Source: CAYRHJ01 sp964424105
GTDB lineage: Bacteria > Planctomycetota > Phycisphaerae > UBA1845
Direction: 5' to 3'
Length of the DNA: 64,000 nucleotides
Assembly (NCBI GenBank): GCA_964424105.1
Contig: CAYRHJ010000034.1
Span: forward strand, 48,099 to 112,098
The translations under genes were made by a program, and so were the position numbers. Below are positions 58,512 to 64,000 of the stretch, one piece after another (position 1 is the stretch's first letter; the number at the start of each line of letters is the position of its first letter). A model generated the notes under the pieces. The model saw only the letters and a program-made list of their open reading frames with translations, searched no databases and was not told the origin of the DNA.

Positions 58512-61088
58512 CTACAATCCCCCGCCCGGCTCGATGATCTCGATCTCCACGCCTGCCGTCGCCGTTACCGTGAAGAATCCGCCGTTTGAATCTCCCGCCA
58601 ACGTCCCCAGACCGGGACGCAACGAAATCGTAAATGTTCCTGCTGCATTGCCGCTGGCTTTGAGTTTGAATGTGCCCAGGTATTTCGGTGACGTGGACGT
58701 GACGCCTCCGCCGGTCAGCAGGTTCGCCATGCGTGCGTCGTTGTTATTAAATGCCTCGCTGGGCGACAACCCGTTGAACACATAATCCGAACGCTGATCG
58801 TCGATCGACAGGGCTTGCAAATACACCGAACCTTGCGTCCCACCTGTAATATCCACCGCCACCTCGTACGCGCTAAGATTCGTGAATTCGTCGCCGAACA
58901 CCAGCACGTCGAACGTCTGTCCGGGAAAGCTCGACGACGGCCCCGACACCAACATGTCGATCGTTCCCGAAGGATCAACCGGCCCCTGTCCGCCGGGGAA
59001 TCCGTACCCGTCGCATTCGCCCGTGGGCGGCGGGTCGCAGCAGCAGTCCAAGTCGGCGAAGCCCTTGAGGATGGCGAACAGATCGAACAAGTTGATGATC
59101 CCGTTCCCTCCGCAGGGTTGGAGGTCCACAGCCTGCGAGCTTCCCCCGCAATCGAAATTGTCGCTGAACCCGTCGAGAACGCAAAACAGGTCCAACAAGT
59201 TGACCGTTCCGTTCCCGTCCACGTCTCCGTAGACGTCCTGCGCCGGCGTCCATGTGCACAGCACACCGACGCATGTATCCGTTGTGCAGGGGTCGAGATC
59301 GTCGCAGTCGGCGTCGACCGTGCAGTCGCACTCGTCGGGGATGCCGTTCGCGTTGGCGTCTTGACTGGTCTGGGAGGCGATGTCGCATTCGTCAAGGATG
59401 GTATTGACGTTGCAGTCGTTGGCCGTCCCCGCGGCCAGCTCGCAGGCATCGCCGATGTTGTTCGCGTTGCAGTCCGCGTCACACGTCGGCCCACCCCCAC
59501 CCCCCGACGGGCAATCGGATACGATTTGCACGATGGCCGCCTCCGACGGCACGCCGTTCACCAGGACAAAGACCATGTAGTACCCCGGCGGAGCCTCGTT
59601 TCCGCTGGCCGGCGGCGTGACGCACAATGTACTCGCGTCAGACGCGGCAAACGAGAGATTCATGAATCGCGTATCGAAGTTAGTTGAATGCGTAACACTC
59701 CCAAGACGAATCAGACTGACGGCCGTGATCTGTTGGGCCTCAGGAGTGTTCACCGAAAAGCTCAACCCATACCGAACTACTCCCGTCGTGCTCGTGATCG
59801 TCGGCCGCGTCCCCAGAAACAGATACGGGGGCCGATAAATTCGAGCGTTATAGACTCCCCCGCCCGCCCAGACAACGCGTCCATCCGGGAGCAACAGCGC
59901 CGTCGAATGCTGTGATCGCCCCTCGGTCGTAGTCGCCATCCGCGTCCACGAATTGCTGACCGGGTCATACAACTCAGGTTCAAGTACAAAGTCATCGGGT
60001 GGATCGTTTGCATTCTTGCCACCGACGGCCAGGATTTTCCCGTCCGGCAAAGGGACCAGGTAGTGTTTCTGTCGGGGGTGGGTCATGGACGTCACGGCTG
60101 CCCACGCGGGTGTCCCGGCCGACATATCAATTGTCCAGACTTGATTCGTCACCGGAGAAGGATCGCGTCCGCCCGCTTTCATGATCAGGAACGGGCCCAT
60201 CGGATCGATACGGTACATGGCCGCCGCCCCTCCGCGAATCGGGTCGTTGGGTTCGTCGATCACAGTCGTCCAGCCTACCGGGGCCTGAGTATTCAGGGTT
60301 CGGGTTCCTTTAGACGACAGTAGGGGGCCGGCATTTCCATCGTCAGAGCCGACGTACACCACCTTGCCCGAACCAAGCTGATACATGAGCGGATAAGTGG
60401 CCAGATGGAAGTCGTTGTCCGGATTGCATGGTTCCGGACAATTCCCATTTGCTTCCTTGTAGGTGGCGCTGGTCAACTCTGTCCATTGTATGGGGGGATT
60501 CTCATGGGCCGGTTTGTCGGAATCGAAGATCGCCGGCGTGTTCGACCCCTCATCGGTAAAAGTATTTCTACCCGCCGTCACCAAAACGGTTCCATTTCCC
60601 AGAACCGTGCATGTCGGGTAAAATCGCCGGCTCGGTCCGATGTCCTGTTCGTCCCAGGAGTCTGGTCCCGGCGGGTAGACGTCGGGATCGAAGAGGGTCG
60701 TTGTGCGTGCGCCATCTGCGGCTCCTGCGATGAAGACCTTGCCGTCCGGGAGGGTCACGTGCGCGGAGCAGTCAAGCCTGTGTGCGGCAAGGTTTGGATT
60801 ACTGAGTTCGACAGGACCATCGAATACGGCCGTAATCTCATCTGCTTCATCGGTCGGGTCAAACAACCAACATACGCTGGGATCGTCAGGATCAGTTGCT
60901 CCGGTGTCAAAGCCCAACACCTTCCCGTTCTTAAGCAATATCAAGTGTTCCGCCTCAGCCGGCCAGGTCAAAAGGTTTTGATCCCATTTTCCTATCACCG
61001 ATTCCTGCCCCAGCGCGGGCGACGAAGCACCAAGAGTGACAAGGACACACACGTTCATCGCTACCGATTCCAATTTCGCTGTTTTCAT
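58512..61088 (-). CDS. Secreted galactose-oxidase-like (copper radical oxidase fold) protein with dockerin-like domain
   Basis: 858 residues with a signal peptide (VAMNVCVLVTLGASSPALGQ). Residues about 30-525 form a Kelch propeller plus the E-set domain of the galactose/glyoxal oxidase family. Copper-site equivalents are visible: Cys107 in DCSAHVTLPDG (cross-link Cys), Tyr157 in RRFYPT, His394 in RSQHSTALLLPDG, His467 in GSVTHSTNFD, and the family end PPGYYMVFVLVNGVPS. The axial Tyr expected just before His394 is Gln393, so oxidase activity is uncertain. After Cys-rich linkers come dockerin-like loops GDVDGNGTVNLLDLF and GGNGIINLFDLF and a C-terminal cohesin-like beta domain (PSSSFPGQTFDVLV). 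It is co-transcribed after the NHL-type protein (33-base gap). Confidence 0.85.
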   Translation of the reverse strand: MKTAKLESVAMNVCVLVTLGASSPALGQESVIGKWDQNLLTWPAEAEHLILLKNGKVLGFDTGATDPDDPSVCWLFDPTDEADEITAVFDGPVELSNPNLAAHRLDCSAHVTLPDGKVFIAGAADGARTTTLFDPDVYPPGPDSWDEQDIGPSRRFYPTCTVLGNGTVLVTAGRNTFTDEGSNTPAIFDSDKPAHENPPIQWTELTSATYKEANGNCPEPCNPDNDFHLATYPLMYQLGSGKVVYVGSDDGNAGPLLSSKGTRTLNTQAPVGWTTVIDEPNDPIRGGAAAMYRIDPMGPFLIMKAGGRDPSPVTNQVWTIDMSAGTPAWAAVTSMTHPRQKHYLVPLPDGKILAVGGKNANDPPDDFVLEPELYDPVSNSWTRMATTTEGRSQHSTALLLPDGRVVWAGGGVYNARIYRPPYLFLGTRPTITSTTGVVRYGLSFSVNTPEAQQITAVSLIRLGSVTHSTNFDTRFMNLSFAASDASTLCVTPPASGNEAPPGYYMVFVLVNGVPSEAAIVQIVSDCPSGGGGGPTCDADCNANNIGDACELAAGTANDCNVNTILDECDIASQTSQDANANGIPDECDCTVDADCDDLDPCTTDTCVGVLCTWTPAQDVYGDVDGNGTVNLLDLFCVLDGFSDNFDCGGSSQAVDLQPCGGNGIINLFDLFAILKGFADLDCCCDPPPTGECDGYGFPGGQGPVDPSGTIDMLVSGPSSSFPGQTFDVLVFGDEFTNLSAYEVAVDITGGTQGSVYLQALSIDDQRSDYVFNGLSPSEAFNNNDARMANLLTGGGVTSTSPKYLGTFKLKASGNAAGTFTISLRPGLGTLAGDSNGGFFTVTATAGVEIEIIEPGGGL

Positions 61089-61121
61089 GCCCTTCTTCTC
61101 CTTCTCACAAAGAATTGTCTT

Positions 61122-62183
61122 TTATCGAATGGTTTTGGTGACACGCAATGGGTTATTCATGGCGCGCCTGTACGGGCCCAGCGCGATGGTTCCGGCCGCG
61201 AGCACAACCAGGGTCACGATACACCAGCACCAGTGTGAATTCACGGGCACACACGGCAATGCAGGGGGCAGGGCAATGCCGCCGGTAAACCCGAACGGCG
61301 GGGTAACATAGTTGGCCAGTAACGTATTCGTCCCGTTGATCAGGTTTACTCCGAACAGTTTCCCACCGCGGTGAAAGTAGATTTGGGACTGGTCCGGCGA
61401 CATCGTCATGGAGCACTGAGTTCCACAGGCAATTGTTGCAATCGTCTCTTTGGACGCGGAATTGCCTGCTTCATACTTTACTAATCCCCCCCCTTGCGTA
61501 AGCGCGACATAGATGTTACCGCTCCTATCGCTTGTAAGAGCCGCCGCACGGGTCAAGCTTCCGTAGTTATCAAACTCTGTCACAGTGCCTTCCGGCGTCA
61601 CCCGCATCAATCGTTCTGAGTTGTTAAGAATGGTTGTGAAATACAAGTCCCCATCCGCCGCGAACGCCAAAGCGTCAAGCGACCCCGTTCCGCTGGTAAA
61701 CACCGTCCCCGGTCCGCCGTCGGCCGGAAATTTCAAAATATTGCCGCCGCAATCGTTGGCCACGTAGAAGTTCCCCTCCGCGTCGTAGGCCAGGTTGTTG
61801 TACCCCCACGGGCAGGCGATCCCGTCACTCGCGTCCAGCACCGTGGTCCAATTCCCTTCGGAATCGAACTCCCATATCTCGTTGCGCAGAAGTGCCGACG
61901 CACGCAGCCGCGTCCCGTCCGGTGTGAATGCCAGTCCCGTGAGAAACGTGCAATCACTCACGGGGATCTCGGCGATCAGCTTGACCTCGCCCGTCGCGGG
62001 ATTCAGCTCCCAAATACGGTCTGGGGAATAGTCGGGCGGCTCATGGCAGAATCGGTTGGACGATTCCGCCACGAACACGTTGCCGCACTTGAACTGCCCC
62101 CACGCCGCCGATCCCCAGCCCACAACGGCCCAAGCCCCCAGCAACGTCCACACGCTCACTACCCTCGCCGCCTTGTTCGTCAT
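61122..62183 (-). CDS. Secreted NHL/SMP-30-type beta-propeller with C-terminal membrane anchor (copy 1)
   Basis: 353 residues. A signal peptide (VWTLLGAWAVVGWGSAAWG) is followed by a six-bladed-type propeller with repeating LAFTPDGTRLRASA, LAYDAEGNFYVAND, LAFAADGDLYFTT and SPDQSQIYFH segments, typical of NHL/SGL domains. The C-terminus has one hydrophobic helix and an Arg-rich end (CIVTLVVLAAGTIALGPYRR), similar in form to IPTL-CTERM sorting signals though lacking IPTL. Gene 1 of a two-gene operon with the galactose-oxidase-like gene. The copy at 62804-63847 is a close paralogue: near-identical in the first half, diverged later. Confidence 0.8.
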   Translation of the reverse strand: MTNKAARVVSVWTLLGAWAVVGWGSAAWGQFKCGNVFVAESSNRFCHEPPDYSPDRIWELNPATGEVKLIAEIPVSDCTFLTGLAFTPDGTRLRASALLRNEIWEFDSEGNWTTVLDASDGIACPWGYNNLAYDAEGNFYVANDCGGNILKFPADGGPGTVFTSGTGSLDALAFAADGDLYFTTILNNSERLMRVTPEGTVTEFDNYGSLTRAAALTSDRSGNIYVALTQGGGLVKYEAGNSASKETIATIACGTQCSMTMSPDQSQIYFHRGGKLFGVNLINGTNTLLANYVTPPFGFTGGIALPPALPCVPVNSHWCWCIVTLVVLAAGTIALGPYRRAMNNPLRVTKTIR

Positions 62184-62249
62184 ACGATCCTCCCCGGCCC
62201 GCCCGGACCGGCTACGCAGTGCAAAAGAAAGGTCAGTAGGAATGTGGGA

Positions 62250-62750
62250 TTAGTATATCACACTCGCCGGTCTCAATCCAACTGAAACTCCTGCCTGGGT
62301 GCCATGGCCACGCTCGCGTGGGCATGTCTCAGACAACGCCGATGAACGTTGGCCGATCATCGTCCGCTTCCTGCTGTGCATGTCGTCACCCTGCAAGACG
62401 AAACTCCCATCCATCGCGCATGCCTCGCCATCGCATGGCCACGCAAGCGTGGACCATGCCACCCGGCCGGGAAACGTGCTGCTGGTACTGTCATCAAAGG
62501 GATCAAATATCCAGCACCTAGCCGGTGTAGGGACAGTCTGCGGCGGCGGTGGCTGATCCCCGTTGGTGAATACCAATACCTTCCCCGTCTTGAGAAGGAT
62601 CATATGCTGGGCTGCGCCGGGCCAGTCCATTGGGGGATCGCTCCAATCCCCTTTCGTAGCTTCATCTTGCCCCTTCACGGGTGAAAAAGCTCCGAGCGTT
62701 GCGACAACGAACACGCAGAGCGCCGCCTCAATGCACTTGTTGTGTTTCAT
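62250..62750 (-). pseudogene. Truncated galactose-oxidase-like gene (second copy)
   Basis: 166-residue frame. The first 90 or so residues match the N-terminus of the protein at 58512-61088: the same signal peptide style (CVFVVATLGAFSPVKGQ), then QHMILLKTGKVLVF and CWIFDPFDD. After that the sequence (from about CDGEACAMDG) is unrelated and crosses GCATGCCCACG-type repeats, so the propeller and active site are missing. The promoter of the neighbouring NHL gene overlaps its 3' end. It is preceded by NHL copy 2 in the same order as the intact operon. Best read as a remnant created when the operon was duplicated and recombined. A short exported product cannot be excluded. Confidence 0.75.
62252..62281 (-). 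promoter_or_regulatory. Promoter of NHL gene copy 1
   Basis: On the minus strand TATACT (62257-62252) lies 18 bases from TTGGAT (62281-62276), about 70 bases before the ATG at 62183. The same sequence precedes copy 2 (63916-63945), so it was duplicated with the gene. Confidence 0.5.
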
Positions 62751-62803
62751 TCTTTCCTCTCCTTTTGAAACGAACCTTTGTCACATGTAATGAAATGATG
62801 GAG

Positions 62804-63847
62804 TCACGGGTACCCAACCGTTCGGCTGCGATAGACGATCGCGATCGTTCCGCAGATGAGCAGCACCACTCCCGTTAAAATTAGCGCAATTTGCGAACTC
62901 AAGGACACACAGGGTGGTGCGGGAGCCACCGCGATTCCTCCGCTGGGTCCCAGGGGAGGCGGGGGAAGAAAGTACAACAGTTGGGTCGTTGTTCCGTCCT
63001 CAACGTCGATAGTCCAGAGCTCTTTTCCCCGATGAAAATAGATCAACTTTTGATCCGGCGACATCGTCATGGAACATTGAAGCGAGCAGATCAGCGTCGT
63101 GAACACTTGCCTCGACGCCGGGTTGCCGGTCCGGTAGCGAAGGATTTCGCCGTTTTCGAGCGCGACGTAAACGAATCCGTTCTTGTCAGCGGTCAGTGTT
63201 TCACCGGTGATGATGCTTCCATAGTTATCGAACTCGGTGGCGATTCCATCCGGCGTGACCCGCATCAGCCGGTTGAAGTTGTTAAGCAAGGTCGTGAAGT
63301 ACAAGTCGCCATCTGCGGCGAATGCCATAGCCAATAAAACACCCGTCCCGCTGGTAAAGAGCGTCCCCGGTCCGCCGTCAGCCGGAAAGCGGAGAATGTT
63401 GTCTCCACAATCGTTGGCTACGTAGAAGTTCCCCTGCGCGTCGTAGGCCAGGTTGTTGAACCCGATGGGGCAGGCGATCCCGTCCGCCGGCCCCAGCACC
63501 GTGGTCCAATTCCCTTCGGAATCGAACTCCCATATCTCGTTGCGCAGAAGTGCCGACGCACGCAGCCGCGTCCCGTCCGGTGTGAACGCCAAGCCGGTCA
63601 GAAAGGTGCACAACTCATCGGGGATGACGGCGAAGAGCTTGGCTTCACCTGTGTGCGGATTCAACTCCCAGATACGGTCGGGGGAGGCCGTCGGCGGTTC
63701 GTGGCAAAGCTTGAAGGACGATTCCGCCACGAACACGTTGCCGCACTTGAACTGCCCCCGGGCCACCGACCCCGACCCCAAGCCCGCAACGGCCCAAGCC
63801 ACCACCAACGTCCACACGCTCACTACCCTCGCCGCCTTGTTCGTCAT
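62804..63847 (-). CDS. Secreted NHL/SMP-30-type beta-propeller with C-terminal membrane anchor (copy 2)
   Basis: 347 residues, paralogous to the protein at 61122-62183. The two are almost the same through the signal peptide and first blades (KAARVVSVWTL, FTPDGTRLRASALLRNEIWE), then diverge progressively, and the C-terminal anchor differs (LILTGVVLLICGTIAIVYRS). The propeller pattern and the Cys in LICSLQCSMTMSPDQ are kept. It opens the second copy of the operon and is followed by the truncated oxidase gene. Function unknown; probably held on the outside of the cell membrane. Confidence 0.8.
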   Translation of the reverse strand: MTNKAARVVSVWTLVVAWAVAGLGSGSVARGQFKCGNVFVAESSFKLCHEPPTASPDRIWELNPHTGEAKLFAVIPDELCTFLTGLAFTPDGTRLRASALLRNEIWEFDSEGNWTTVLGPADGIACPIGFNNLAYDAQGNFYVANDCGDNILRFPADGGPGTLFTSGTGVLLAMAFAADGDLYFTTLLNNFNRLMRVTPDGIATEFDNYGSIITGETLTADKNGFVYVALENGEILRYRTGNPASRQVFTTLICSLQCSMTMSPDQKLIYFHRGKELWTIDVEDGTTTQLLYFLPPPPLGPSGGIAVAPAPPCVSLSSQIALILTGVVLLICGTIAIVYRSRTVGYP

Positions 63848-64000
63848 ACGATCCTCCCCGGCCCGCCGGAACCGGCTACGCAGTGCAAAAGAAAGGTCAG
63901 TCGGAATGTGGGATTAGTATATCACACTCGCCGGTCTCAATCCAACTGAAACTCCTGCCTGGGTGCCATGCCCACGCTCGCGTGGGCATGTCTCAGACAA
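63848..64000. repeat. Duplicate of the 62184-62339 upstream region
   Basis: The sequence from the second NHL start to the window end is almost identical to that upstream of copy 1, including the promoter (63916-63945) and the CCACGCTCGCGTGGGCATG repeat. This suggests a further copy of the oxidase-type gene may begin beyond the window edge. Confidence 0.75.
63916..63945 (-). promoter_or_regulatory. Promoter of NHL gene copy 2
   Basis: Same TTGGAT-18-TATACT arrangement as upstream of copy 1, about 70 bases before the ATG at 63847. Confidence 0.5.

Overview
The window looks like a chromosomal segment of a GC-rich Planctomycetota bacterium, probably Phycisphaerae-like. This is inferred from gene content, not a database search: secreted proteins ending in paired dockerin-like calcium motifs (GDVDNNGTxNLxDLF), Cys-rich CCxxVC...WDxxCA motifs, a PilM/N/O pilus locus, and large fused MFS/spermidine-synthase proteins. 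No rRNA, tRNA, insertion sequence or CRISPR array was recognised.

Layout. 1-3013 (+): a chaperone/zinc-ribbon run, 3' end of dnaJ, grpE, FmdB-like, yacG, and an EamA transporter. 3175-4733 (+): a membrane protein with a haem-c motif, then a MarR regulator with a palindromic operator in its promoter. 4796-23749: large exported proteins (dockerin-like, lipoprotein, 7-repeat propeller), a fused spermidine synthase, an MBL hydrolase, a SagB-type nitroreductase and a first PilT paralogue. 24044-26734 (+): a three-gene catabolic operon (SDR, aldehyde dehydrogenase, RidA) that looks like the lower 2-aminomuconate (kynurenine or aminophenol) pathway. 27831-46233 (-): one long type IV pilus/type II secretion locus. 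In transcription order it holds histidine kinase, response regulator, HD-GYP, degenerate GGDEF, STAS, PilB, PilC, PilM, PilN, PilO, PilP/GspC-like, major pseudopilin and four minor pseudopilins. No secretin or prepilin peptidase is present. 46850-54750 (+): DinG-like helicase, a second PilT, a membrane-anchored GspE relative that has lost every ATPase motif, and a CvpA-like protein. 55155-58474 (+): zinc-ribbon proteins and a MacB-type ABC exporter. 58512-64000 (-): a duplicated operon of an NHL-type propeller protein plus a galactose-oxidase-like protein; the second oxidase copy is truncated.

A second layer is a dense population of short dispersed repeats. They include a 26-bp element (A), a CACCTCC/GGAGGTG hairpin (B), an ATTCCGGC/GCCGGAAT hairpin (C), a GAGCCGCGACCG element (D) sometimes split by a further palindrome (F), and palindromes built of GAAGGTTN octamers (P). 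They fill the gaps between genes and have also entered reading frames. They encode the C-terminal tails of the GGDEF-like protein and the response regulator, the N-terminus of a pilin-like protein, and the leader peptide of a prepilin. A 19-bp tandem array abuts pilC, and a 14-bp parS-core palindrome lies inside a pseudopilin gene.

Most original leads: the pseudo-GspE/CvpA-like pair, the repeat-encoded protein ends and prepilin leaders, the near-identical inverted P elements flanking the pilin/pilMNO segment, the parS-like site, and the duplicated propeller/oxidase operon.
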